Assembly (NCBI RefSeq): GCF_001307765.1
Contig: NZ_LKBA01000003.1
Location: forward strand, 1 to 39,923
DNA: 39,923 nt
From: Aliiroseovarius crassostreae
GTDB lineage: Bacteria > Pseudomonadota > Alphaproteobacteria > Rhodobacterales > Rhodobacteraceae
Reading direction: 5' to 3'
How positions within the stretch are numbered: the first letter of the stretch is position 1; each line of letters begins with the position of its first letter. The notes under the pieces are model-generated. The model worked only from the letters and a program-made list of their open reading frames with translations. It did not search any database and was not told where the DNA came from. The position numbers and the translations under genes were made by a program. This document shows positions 1 to 6,457 of this stretch, one piece after another.

Positions 1-71
1 GCGCCTTCGGTGTCGGACCATGTGTTATGTCAGAGACCATGACCTGGCTCGAACAGCAACTCGCAGCCTGA
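1..71 (+). CDS. IS6-family transposase, C-terminal end (partial)
   Basis: The reading frame starting at position 3 ends at TGA 69-71. It gives the same C-terminus (MTWLEQQLAA) as the two full transposases in this window. Only the tail after the DDE catalytic core is present here. The gene presumably continues upstream of the window. Confidence 0.85.
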   Translation, partial: AFGVGPCVMSETMTWLEQQLAA

Positions 72-124
72 CTCCGTCCAGCGAGAGGGTCATTGCGGCT
101 CAATAAAATGTTTGCAACAGAGCC
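1..124 (+). mobile_element. IS6-family element, copy A (right end only)
   Basis: This is the right end of the same 877-bp element found complete at 4142-5018 and 20518-21394. It holds the last 22 transposase codons and the terminal repeat TTTGCAACAGAGCC at 111-124. The left part lies outside the window. The element abuts a truncated resolvase at position 125, so it marks the breakpoint of an insertion or of IS-mediated deletion. Confidence 0.9.
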
Positions 125-526
125 GGCCGAAGCCTGAACCACCTTGTGAAAACGACAACCATGCTGTCAGAACGCCGTGTCGGTCTAAAGGTGCTCACAG
201 GACAGGGCGCACAGATCGACACGACAACTGCAGCTGGCCGCCTGTCGTTTGGTATTTTTGCCGCGTTGGCCGAATTCGAAAGCGAACTGATCCGGGAACG
301 CACCATGGCCGGTCTTCAGGCAGCACGCGCGCGAGGCCGGAAAGGTGGTCGCAAATTCGCCCTCACCAAAGCCCAAGTCCGAATGGCCCAAGCAGCAATG
401 GCCAACAGGGACACATCCGTTTCTGAGCTGTGTAAGGAACTCGGCGTGAAGCCTGTCACCCTCTACCGATACGTCGATCCCAACGGCAATCTACGCGACT
501 ACGGCAGACGTGTATTGGGGGCTTAA
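125..526 (+). pseudogene. tnpR: Tn3-type serine resolvase, N-terminus lost to IS6 copy A
   Basis: From the first base after the IS, the frame reads GRSLNHLV, then IDTTTAAGRLSFGIFAALAE and FESELIRERTMAGLQAARAR. These match the end of the catalytic domain and the E-helix of Tn3-family resolvases and invertases. A C-terminal helix-turn-helix follows (SVSELCKELGVKPVTLYRYV). The N-terminal part with the catalytic serine is missing, so the product cannot be active. A GTG at 146 could open a 126-residue fragment, but nothing suggests it is used. The gene ends inside a Tn3-like terminal repeat at 522-559, as in the intact resolvase at 9792-10364. It is therefore the resolvase half of a broken transposon, perhaps the partner of the tnpA fragment at 18290-20517. 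Confidence 0.88.
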
Positions 527-559
527 CGTACTATCCTGCACCCAGCCGGAATCTACCCC
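522..559 (+). repeat. Tn3-family 38-bp terminal inverted repeat (right end)
   Basis: Read on the minus strand it begins GGGGTAGATTCCGG and ends ACGTTAAG, the GGGG...TAAG form of Tn3-family ends. By hand count it matches the repeat at 18135-18172 at 30 of 38 positions, including the first 14. It overlaps the resolvase stop codon. The flanking five bases (agata) do not match those of the left end (catat), so no target duplication remains. The stretch from 560 to 843 shows no convincing gene. Confidence 0.78.
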
Positions 560-843
560 AGATACCAAGACTTTCATCGGATCATCAAAGCGCTTGATTG
601 ACCGTTCTATTCAATACTACCAGCTTTCAACGCCCTGTATTTGGTCAAGTGCCTGTCCGTCGGATCGCCTTTACAAGAGCGTTTCCGCACTGCCCATGGT
701 TCTGCTGTCAAAAGGAGCAGCGCAGCGCCTTTTGATTGCAGGTTCTGGGTGGTGCTGAATAAGCGGGTGAAGGTGTGCCGACACTGACGCGTTGCCCCTG
801 TCCAGAGGCGAGCTAGAGCAAAACGGCGGTGTTGGCATTGAAG

Positions 844-1125
844 TTAGGGTAGTCGCATCAACAAGTGCCGAACTATGTTCCTGCCGCTAACTTCGTCGCC
901 AAAAACCTCAACTACCGAAGCTCCGCCAAGCGGGGGAAGTTCTTTTTGCAACCAGTCTTCAGCTTTTTGTGAATTGCCAAAGTAATTGGTAGTCACCTGC
1001 AAGATATCAATGTCCAAAGATAGTTTTGGCAAATCTTCTTGCTGCGGGCTGTCATAGGCGGAGACGAACCTTTGCCAAGCATCATCCCCAGGGTAGTCTC
1101 GTGCTAGGATTTCGATCTCGGTCAA
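844..1125 (-). CDS. Antitoxin-like protein with MbcA/ParS/Xre toxin-binding (DUF2384-like) C-terminus
   Basis: This is a 93-residue protein. Its second half (FGNSQKAEDWL, then LGGASVVEVFGDEVSG and a VRHLLMRL end) fits the pattern of the DUF2384 toxin-binding domain: a helix with A..WL, then LGG..P/V, a glycine turn and a final helix. Such domains form the C-terminus of antitoxins of RES-type toxins. The usual N-terminal Xre helix-turn-helix is not evident, because the first 45 residues are acidic and unassigned. No RES toxin gene is nearby: the 285 bases downstream before the Tn3 end are empty. It may be an orphan antitoxin or a solitary relative. The family call is by motif only. Confidence 0.5.
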   Translation of the reverse strand: MTEIEILARDYPGDDAWQRFVSAYDSPQQEDLPKLSLDIDILQVTTNYFGNSQKAEDWLQKELPPLGGASVVEVFGDEVSGRNIVRHLLMRLP

Positions 1126-1189
1126 GTATTATTCCCTAATATGCGTGGGAAAATTGTTCTTCCGTAACCACCGCCAACCATTGAGGTAG

Positions 1190-1390
1190 CTACTCTGGCG
1201 TTGAGCGTAACTTGTCATTTGCCAAGATGCCAATGAAGATTGCTACTAAACTGAAGCTCCAAACAAAAATGATGCCGAGGATAAATCTTGGATTGCTGGC
1301 AGCTTCTGCGTAGCGCCCTGCTTCCCCTTGGGGAAAGAAGGCTGAACGATCGGCAGAGGTGAAGAAGCCCCCTGCCCCACGGCGTGACAT
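1190..1390 (-). CDS. Possible small single-pass membrane protein
   Basis: This 66-codon frame encodes one clear hydrophobic segment near the C-terminus (FILGIIFVWSFSLVAIFIGI), preceded by a polar, arginine-containing N-terminus and followed by a short charged tail. It lies alone between two other small genes and overlaps neither. I recognise no family, and the ribosome-binding site is not convincing. A chance frame is possible. The rest of the gap 1126-1449 shows nothing else. Confidence 0.3.
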   Translation of the reverse strand: MSRRGAGGFFTSADRSAFFPQGEAGRYAEAASNPRFILGIIFVWSFSLVAIFIGILANDKLRSTPE

Positions 1391-1449
1391 GGATCGCAGC
1401 AGATAGGATTCTCGCCGCGTTGTGATCCAGATTCAAAAAGAGGGCCATT

Positions 1450-1794
1450 ATGACCGAAGATGACTTTACAGATTACGAGAAAATACCCCCCGATGTGGGC
1501 GAAAGTGCCTTTGCGTACTGCCGTCGATTAGAGGAAGATGGGCATGAAGAAATGTTCATACGAAAAGCGCTGGCGCATCATCTGGAGTTTCCTATCGAAG
1601 GAATGGCAGCGTTCTTCAATCAGTTTGAGATGGCCCGTCTGCGTCATTTAACTCTTCTGAAGAGCATCCATCCCAATAGAACGCGATTTTCATTGACTCG
1701 TAAGTTCTCCAAAAACCTTGGAATATCAGAAGAGTTAGCAGAGAAGTGGATAGACCGCTTCGAAGAAGCTGGCGGTATAGAATACAAAAATTAA
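1450..1794 (+). CDS. Hypothetical protein, 114 residues
   Basis: This is an acidic, soluble-looking protein without signal peptide or membrane segment. The C-terminal third (FSKNLGISEELAEKWIDRFEEAGGIEYKN) resembles a winged-helix or HTH-type fold, with a helix, a turn and a helix followed by a short strand. That would suit a small DNA-binding accessory protein, but no family is recognised. An AGAGGG sequence at 1439-1444 lies just upstream of the ATG. It sits directly before the Phd/Doc genes, with 52 bases between its stop and the antitoxin start, and could share their plasmid-maintenance context. Confidence 0.6.
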   Translation: MTEDDFTDYEKIPPDVGESAFAYCRRLEEDGHEEMFIRKALAHHLEFPIEGMAAFFNQFEMARLRHLTLLKSIHPNRTRFSLTRKFSKNLGISEELAEKWIDRFEEAGGIEYKN

Positions 1795-1846
1795 TGGACA
1801 AAATGGATATTTTAGCCATATAATGGTGGTAAGAAAGGGGGCCACC

Positions 1847-2083
1847 ATGACCCGCGTTACAGCAACAGAATTTAAGAACAACATTGGTGCGTTCAGCGAT
1901 GCCGCGATGAGCGAACCCGTGATCATCACAAGCCATCAGCGTGACCGCCTCGTGCTTTTGTCAGCGGACGAATACCGCCGTTTAACAGGGGTAACAGAGG
2001 GTATCAGCGACAGTGACAAGGAGCGTATCACGCGCGGCCTTGACCGCCATCGCAATACCATCATGGAACTGGCGAACAGATGA
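1847..2083 (+). CDS. phd: Antitoxin of the Phd/YefM family
   Basis: A 78-residue protein with the typical start VTATEFKNNIGAFSDAAMSE, the N-terminal DNA-binding fold of Phd/YefM antitoxins, followed by PVIITSHQRDRLVLLSADEY and a charged C-terminal tail of the kind that binds the toxin. A start eight codons earlier (1823) is possible, but the ATG at 1847 is preceded by a strong AAGGGGG site and agrees with the family's usual N-terminus. Its stop overlaps the start of the toxin gene (ATGA at 2080-2083), which suggests coupled translation. Phd proteins repress their own operon together with the toxin, so autoregulation is expected. Confidence 0.9.
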   Translation: MTRVTATEFKNNIGAFSDAAMSEPVIITSHQRDRLVLLSADEYRRLTGVTEGISDSDKERITRGLDRHRNTIMELANR

Positions 2084-2475
2084 CGGAGCCCAAATGGGTG
2101 ACGCGCCAGCAAGTCGAGTTCATCCATGATGCCGTGATCGAGATGGGCGGCGGCTCGCATGGTTTGCGTGACGCTGCTTTGCTTGAATCAGCCCTTGCAC
2201 GGCCACAGAACCAGCATGCCTATGGGGAAACGGATACATTCCAACTTGCCGCCAGCTATGCCGAGGCAATTTCCCGCAACCATGCCTTTGTGGATGGAAA
2301 CAAGCGCACGGCATTTTACGTGGCTGTTGATTTTCTTGAGCAGAACGGGTTCCAGCTACAACCCGCCAAAGGCGTTGAACATGCGGAGATGATGGAGCAG
2401 CTCGCTCAGGGTAAAATCACCCGTGACCAAGCGGCAGCACATTTTCGACAGCACTCGGGGAGCAGTCATGGATAG
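2080..2475 (+). CDS. doc: Death-on-curing toxin, Doc/Fic family
   Basis: A 131-residue protein with the Doc signature HAFVDGNKR at residues 68-76 (consensus HxFx[ND][AG]NKR), where the histidine and the NKR form the nucleotide-binding catalytic loop of Fic folds. The N-terminal GLRDAALLESALARPQ segment is also typical of Doc. Known Doc proteins phosphorylate elongation factor Tu and stop translation. That function is inferred here from the family. All signature residues are intact, so the toxin is probably active. It is translated from an ATGA overlap with the antitoxin, and the pair would stabilise a plasmid or island against loss. Confidence 0.92.
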   Translation: MTEPKWVTRQQVEFIHDAVIEMGGGSHGLRDAALLESALARPQNQHAYGETDTFQLAASYAEAISRNHAFVDGNKRTAFYVAVDFLEQNGFQLQPAKGVEHAEMMEQLAQGKITRDQAAAHFRQHSGSSHG

Positions 2476-2535
2476 GACGAAAACCTGAGATAATGAAATG
2501 CAAGACACACTGTACAAGAGGTTTTGGTCGATCAC

Positions 2536-2778
2536 ATGAATGAGGTCATATCATTATCGTTCACAAATCCGCTGAGTGCGCATCCTCAGCGGCGATATGT
2601 GGTTGTGGAGCGCCAAGACGGCAATTTTTCCATTGCCGAACAATACTATTATCAGTCTTCGGATGAAGATGGGCGGATTTATGCGGAAGGATGGGCATCG
2701 CTGCGACCGCAAGGTATCTATGCAGACGCCACATCAGCGGAAAGTGAGGCGAGGAGACTAATTGAGATCATCCGATAA
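2536..2778 (+). CDS. Hypothetical protein, 80 residues
   Basis: A small, acidic, soluble-looking protein containing a pattern of short strands (RRYVVVERQDGNFSIAEQYY) and a C-terminal helix (SAESEARRLIEIIR). I recognise no family. A TTG at 2524 is in frame, but an AAGAGG sequence at 2516-2521 is too close to it and rather far from the ATG at 2536, so the start is uncertain. It follows the doc gene by about 60 bases and may be carried along with the plasmid module. The region 2779-2880 shows no gene. Confidence 0.5.
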   Translation: MNEVISLSFTNPLSAHPQRRYVVVERQDGNFSIAEQYYYQSSDEDGRIYAEGWASLRPQGIYADATSAESEARRLIEIIR

Positions 2779-2880
2779 ATGCAAATTTTCGCCCCTAATC
2801 GCAACCGACATCACTCACATCAGATTGATCAAGTAAGGTGATCCTGTGGATAGCGTAAGGCCCTGTCTTTATTGGGTGGT

Positions 2881-2939
2881 GTAAACGTGTTACCCTTTCA
2901 GAAACTAAAAAAGTTAGGACATGAAAGGGGTAGGTTTAC
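2881..2939 (+). promoter_or_regulatory. Long imperfect inverted repeat over the ribosome-binding site of the next gene
   Basis: The arms are 2881-2900 (GTAAAC then TACCCTTTCA) and 2922-2939 (TGAAAGGGGTA then GTTTAC), separated by 21 bases. The arms differ mainly by a small internal insertion. The right arm contains the AGGGG sequence that would serve the ATG at 2943. It could be an operator for the encoded HTH protein, part of a plasmid origin, or an RNA hairpin that hides the ribosome-binding site. Confidence 0.6.
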
Positions 2940-2942
2940 AGC

Positions 2943-3311
2943 ATGGAACTCTCAGCATCACAGGCAGCAAAGAAGGTTGGGAAAAGCGTCCCGACCATCA
3001 CAAGAGCCATAAAAAAGGGCAAGTTAACGGCAAAACCCCGTGACGGGGGAGGGTGGATCATCGACGCGGCAGAGCTTTTTCGTGTCTGGCCTGCCGTTTC
3101 AAATGATACTGACGCAACCCCACCATCGTTAGGGGGTGAAACCCCTATTGAAACCAGTGCGTTAGAGCGCGAAGTTGAACTGTTGCGCGAGATGTTGGAC
3201 GATACCAAGGCCGACCGTGATAGCTGGAAAGAACAAGCCCAGAAGATCACGGCCCTGATTGAAGATCAGAGCACCAAGAAGAAGGGGTTTTGGGCGCGTT
3301 TGATGGGGTGA
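2943..3311 (+). CDS. Plasmid-type DNA-binding protein with N-terminal HTH and coiled coil
   Basis: A 122-residue protein. Residues 1-50 form an excisionase/MerR-like helix-turn-helix (LSASQAAKKVGKSVPTITRA, then GWIIDAAELFRVWP). Residues 75-110 (ALEREVELLREMLDDTKADR...WKEQAQKI) form a heptad-rich coiled coil, and the C-terminus is basic and aromatic (KKKGFWARLMG). This layout resembles the small DNA-binding proteins encoded beside Rep_3 initiators on plasmids of several proteobacteria. Their exact role is unclear; some are proposed accessory replication proteins. Here it lies 440 bases from a broken Rep_3-like gene on the other strand, which supports that origin. The repeat just upstream is its probable target. 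Confidence 0.7.
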   Translation: MELSASQAAKKVGKSVPTITRAIKKGKLTAKPRDGGGWIIDAAELFRVWPAVSNDTDATPPSLGGETPIETSALEREVELLREMLDDTKADRDSWKEQAQKITALIEDQSTKKKGFWARLMG

Positions 3312-3353
3312 GGTTTTCTACACGGAGCCTGCTAACGGGATCAAAACAGTTAT

Positions 3354-3701
3354 TTAGCAGCTTATGGAATAGGTTGTGATAGTAATCCCGCCCTGAGCAG
3401 ATTGATTAAACTGGTTGAGCATTGCTTGAGGTCGGCATCCCGATGCTTGAGAGACAAATGAACGCATTTGTGCATCTGATGCAGGGTGTTCAATCACATG
3501 AGTGACGACTGCTTGTGAGTTGTTGTAGCGGACAGTTAGGCTAGTACCATTTAGGTAAGGAAACCTCTTAATGGTGTCTCCGCTCGATGTTTGGCCGACT
3601 GCAACGCTTTGCCCATTGATATTTTCATAGCTGCTTACCGTTGCGCAGGCCGAAACCGAAAAGAGGGCTAAAATCGTAAGAATCGCGAATTTTTTCTTCA
3701 T
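3354..3701 (-). CDS. Small lipoprotein of unknown function
   Basis: A 115-residue protein with a lipoprotein signal peptide: MKKK, a hydrophobic core (FAILTILALFSV) and the lipobox VSAC with Cys19 as the lipidated residue. The mature part of about 97 residues has two further cysteines, one at the very end, and no domain I recognise. It would be anchored at the outer or inner membrane facing the periplasm. Small plasmid lipoproteins sometimes act in entry exclusion, but nothing in the sequence proves that here. It is transcribed toward the HTH gene. Confidence 0.75.
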   Translation of the reverse strand: MKKKFAILTILALFSVSACATVSSYENINGQSVAVGQTSSGDTIKRFPYLNGTSLTVRYNNSQAVVTHVIEHPASDAQMRSFVSQASGCRPQAMLNQFNQSAQGGITITTYSISC

Positions 3702-3752
3702 TTGTTGTCAATCTCCATTTGTGGATTTTTATAAGGTTTCAATCTGAGAAGT

Positions 3753-4141
3753 CTATGATTTTCCGTGCTTCACCTGACCATATTTTCGCTTGGTGAAGCC
3801 CATGAAGGCTTGCGCTACGCCCTTCTTAAATTCTGGCTTGCCCGTGCTTTCCCAATGCGCCCAGAACTGGCGCTGCACCTCTTCCATGTCGAGATAATAG
3901 CGGGTTTCCTGTGCGGCGCGTTCAATGTCGGTATCCAGCAGGGCAGGGCGGCCGCGCTCTTTGGCGGCTTTGATCTTGCGGGCGTCGCCGGCGTTTTTCT
4001 GGATCAGGCGATCCGTTTGAATCCGTTTGGCGGTTTTGGTGAGCTGGAAAACTATCTCATGATAGAAGCGGCCCTTGCGGATCGGCGTGTATTCGACCGA
4101 GAAGCCAGCTCCTAGCGGATCATCGTTGATTTGCTTGATGG
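3753..4141 (-). pseudogene. Rep_3-like plasmid replication initiator, C-terminal fragment cut by IS6 copy B
   Basis: The native frame runs from the IS border at 4141 to a stop at 3753, about 129 residues. The segment IKQINDDPLGAGFSVEYTPI followed by RKGRFYHEIVFQLTK resembles the end of the winged-helix region of Rep_3 initiators (a helix, then VEY.P..KGR and a beta hairpin). The C-terminal half (QRQFWAHWESTGKPEFKKGV) is helical and basic. The N-terminal half and the upstream region, where iterons normally lie, are gone. An ATG inside the IS could start a chimeric frame, but it would lack the DNA-binding N-terminus. The fragment shows that this segment came from a plasmid that can no longer use this origin. 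Confidence 0.7.
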
Positions 4142-5018
4142 GGCTCTGTTGCAAACTTCTCCGTGCGGCCCCATTTTTAAGTTTCGCCAGGCAGGAGGGA
4201 TGCTCCATGAGTGATTTCAAAGGACGGCATTTCAGCGGTGAGGTCGTGCTTTGGGCGGTGCGATGGTATTGCCGCTACGGGATCAGTTATCGCGATCTTG
4301 AGACGATGATGGCGGAGCGCGGCGTTCGGGTTGATCATTCGACCATTTACCGCTGGGTGCAACGATATGCCCCGGACATGGAACGGCGGATGCGCTGGCA
4401 GTGGCGGCGGCCGATGTCGGATAGCTGGCGCGTTGACGAGACGTATATCAAGGTGCGCGGCAAGTGGACATATCTGTACCGGGCGGTCGATAAGCTGGGC
4501 AACACGATCGACTTTTATTTGTCCTCGACACGCAATGCCAAAGCCGCCAAATGCTTTCTGGGCAAGGCTATTCGTGCCTGCAAAGGTTGGGAAAAACCGT
4601 CCAAAATCAACACCGACAAGGCTGGATGCTACACCCAGGCGATCCGCGAATTGAAGAAAGAGGGTAAGTGCCCAAAGGACGTCGAACACCGCCAGGTCAA
4701 GTATCTGAACAACGTCATCGAGGCCGATCACGGTAAGCTCAAGCAGCTGATCAAGCCGGTCCGGGGCTTCAAAACGATGAAAACCGCCTACGCCACGATC
4801 AAGGGATTTGAAGTGATGCGCGCATTGCGAAAAGGCCAGGGCCGCGCCTTCAACCTGACCCGCGATCCCATCGGCGAAAAACGCATGATCGAACGCGCCT
4901 TCGGTGTCGGACCATGTGTTATGTCAGAGACCATGACCTGGCTCGAACAGCAACTCGCAGCCTGACTCCGTCCAGCGAGAGGGTCATTGCGGCTCAATAA
5001 AATGTTTGCAACAGAGCC
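4142..5018 (+). mobile_element. IS6-family insertion sequence, copy B (complete, 877 bp)
   Basis: The element is bounded by perfect 14-bp terminal repeats GGCTCTGTTGCAAA (4142-4155) and its complement (5005-5018), the ends typical of the IS6/IS26/IS6100 group. One transposase gene fills it. The flanking eight bases are CTTGATGG on the left and CTCCCGTC on the right. They do not match, so this is not a simple insertion; cointegrate formation or adjacent deletion is likely. It joins a rep gene fragment to a Hint-protein fragment. Confidence 0.95.
4207..4965 (+). CDS. tnpA: IS6-family transposase
   Basis: A 252-residue DDE transposase, the normal length for IS6-family elements. An N-terminal helix-turn-helix (ISYRDLETMMAERGVRVDHS then TIYRWVQ) precedes the catalytic triad D77 (RVDETYIK), D137 (INTDKAG) and E172 (NNVIEADHG). 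All three residues are present. The ATG at 4207 follows a GGAGGG site at 4195-4200. An earlier in-frame start at 4075 would begin outside the element and is unlikely. The protein is identical to that of copy C, which points to recent duplication. IS6 enzymes act by replicative transposition, forming cointegrates or deletions next to the element. Confidence 0.95.
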   Translation: MSDFKGRHFSGEVVLWAVRWYCRYGISYRDLETMMAERGVRVDHSTIYRWVQRYAPDMERRMRWQWRRPMSDSWRVDETYIKVRGKWTYLYRAVDKLGNTIDFYLSSTRNAKAAKCFLGKAIRACKGWEKPSKINTDKAGCYTQAIRELKKEGKCPKDVEHRQVKYLNNVIEADHGKLKQLIKPVRGFKTMKTAYATIKGFEVMRALRKGQGRAFNLTRDPIGEKRMIERAFGVGPCVMSETMTWLEQQLAA

Positions 5019-5824
5019 CTCCCGTCACATTTACGCTGGTCCAGTTTTCCAATCCTCAGTACATCATTGTCACTTCTGGGACAGTGGGTGTGGGCGATAC
5101 AATCGCGAACACGAACAACAGCATTATCACTGCACCTCCAACAGACTATGATACACTGCCGTCCTTTGTTTGCTTTACAGCGGGTTCGATGATTCTGACG
5201 CCCTCTGGGGCTCAAAAGATTGAGACCTTGAACCGTGGCGATCTAGTATCCGTAGCCGATGGCACGGCCCGTCCCGTTCGTTGGATCGGAAGGCGGCACT
5301 TAACGGTTGATGACTTGCGAAAGAGCCCGCATCTTTGCCCAATTTGCATACGTGCAGACAGCTTTTCGGAACAATGCCCGTCACGAGATCTGGTGGTGTC
5401 ACCACAACACCGAATTGCCGTTTCTTCACCAGCTATGCAATTGTATTTTTCCGAAGCTCTAATGCTTGCCCCTGCCAAAGGTCTTTTGAATGGAGATACA
5501 ATTACTCAATATTCCCCGGACCGTGAAGTTGAATACATTCATATCCTGTTTGACCAACATGAACTGGTTCAGGTCGAGGGCGTGTGGTCCGAGTCTTTTT
5601 TTCCAGGTGATACTTCGCTAGACGCTATGGGCCGCGCGACAAAACGCGAACTTTTTGAGCTTTTTCCAGAACTACGAGATCTGGACGGGCCTTTTGCCGA
5701 GACGGTGCTCCCTGTACTGAAACCACACGAGGTAAGGGTGTTGCGTGCGAATCTGCATTTTCTAACTGGGCCATACCCTCTTCACCACAACCCCTCGAAC
5801 CGGCCAGCAGCCGTGCGGGTGTAA
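5019..5824 (+). pseudogene. Hint_2 domain protein, N-terminus removed by IS6 copy B
   Basis: The frame after the IS encodes a Hint-type (hedgehog/intein) module common in Rhodobacterales secreted proteins: VCFTAGSMILTPSGAQKIET, then LNRGDLVSVADG, then SRDLVVSPQHRIAV. The cysteine of VCF would be the nucleophile and the SPQHR histidine matches the second Hint motif. The N-terminal region is lost, and the 5' end now begins in the IS. After ELFPEL..VLKPHEVRVL the last 25 or so residues look unrelated to the family, and they overlap the convergent recombinase gene by 43 bases, so the 3' end may also be damaged. The activity of Hint_2 proteins is poorly known. Confidence 0.75.
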
Positions 5825-6375
5825 TGTGCGGTGTGTCGTGGGTCCCGATGCCCGAGATAATCCTGAATCAGGCGTAGATCATACCCTTTGTTGGCCAAAG
5901 CAAATCCGCAGGAGTGACGCAGCATATGGGGGTGGACATGTCCCAGCTTGGCCTGTTGTCCGGCACGAGCAACAATATAGTTCACAGCCTGACGTGTCAG
6001 GGGCTGTTTGCGTTCCGATACGAATAACCAAGGAAGTGCATCCTCTCGCAACGCCAACCAGCGGCGGATCGCTCGCAATTCATCTCCCGCAATGGGCTGC
6101 TCGACACTGAGCCCATTCTTGAGGCGCGATATCCAGAGCCGCGCTTGGTCAAGGTCCACATCGGAGTTGCGAAGGGCAATCGCTTCGGAAACACGCAGCC
6201 CGTGCCGGAACATAAACAACAGCAAGAGATGATCCCGAGTACCATGGCGGCCCCGTTTGGCAGCTTTCAGCAGCCGGTTGATTTCCGCTTCTCCCAGAAA
6301 GTCCCGGCCACGCTCATGAGCGTCCGCCGGGTGAGAACTCGCACCACTCTTTACATTTTGCCGGTTGGGCGGCAT
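5782..6375 (-). CDS. Short tyrosine recombinase, FimB/FimE-like size
   Basis: A 197-residue protein holding only the catalytic domain of tyrosine recombinases. The catalytic set is visible: R61 (HGLRVSEA), K86 (SRLKNG), H150-x-x-R153 (HMLRHS), H176 (LGHRD) and the nucleophile Y185 (HYTRT). There is no N-terminal arm-binding or core-binding domain, as in fimbrial phase-switch recombinases. It lies 82 bases downstream of the Tn3 transposase on the same strand and may be a second resolution enzyme of that transposon, or an independent gene beside it. No left transposon end is visible to decide. Confidence 0.88.
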   Translation of the reverse strand: MPPNRQNVKSGASSHPADAHERGRDFLGEAEINRLLKAAKRGRHGTRDHLLLLFMFRHGLRVSEAIALRNSDVDLDQARLWISRLKNGLSVEQPIAGDELRAIRRWLALREDALPWLFVSERKQPLTRQAVNYIVARAGQQAKLGHVHPHMLRHSCGFALANKGYDLRLIQDYLGHRDPRHTAHYTRTAAGRFEGLW

Positions 6376-6457
6376 TTTCTGTAGCCTTTCGTTGCCCTTG
6401 TTTTATTGGCGAGCTTATCTGCACACTTTTTACAGTTCACGCTCTTTGTAAAGAGTT

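Noticed and set aside
510-758. Open frame of 82 codons after the resolvase fragment
   Set aside because: It starts inside the resolvase frame and the transposon end, lacks a ribosome-binding site, and its product shows no structure or family.
4177-4731. Frame of 184 codons antisense to the IS6 transposase (also at 20805-21359)
   Set aside because: It is the reverse reading of a well-defined transposase and appears identically in both copies only because the IS is duplicated.
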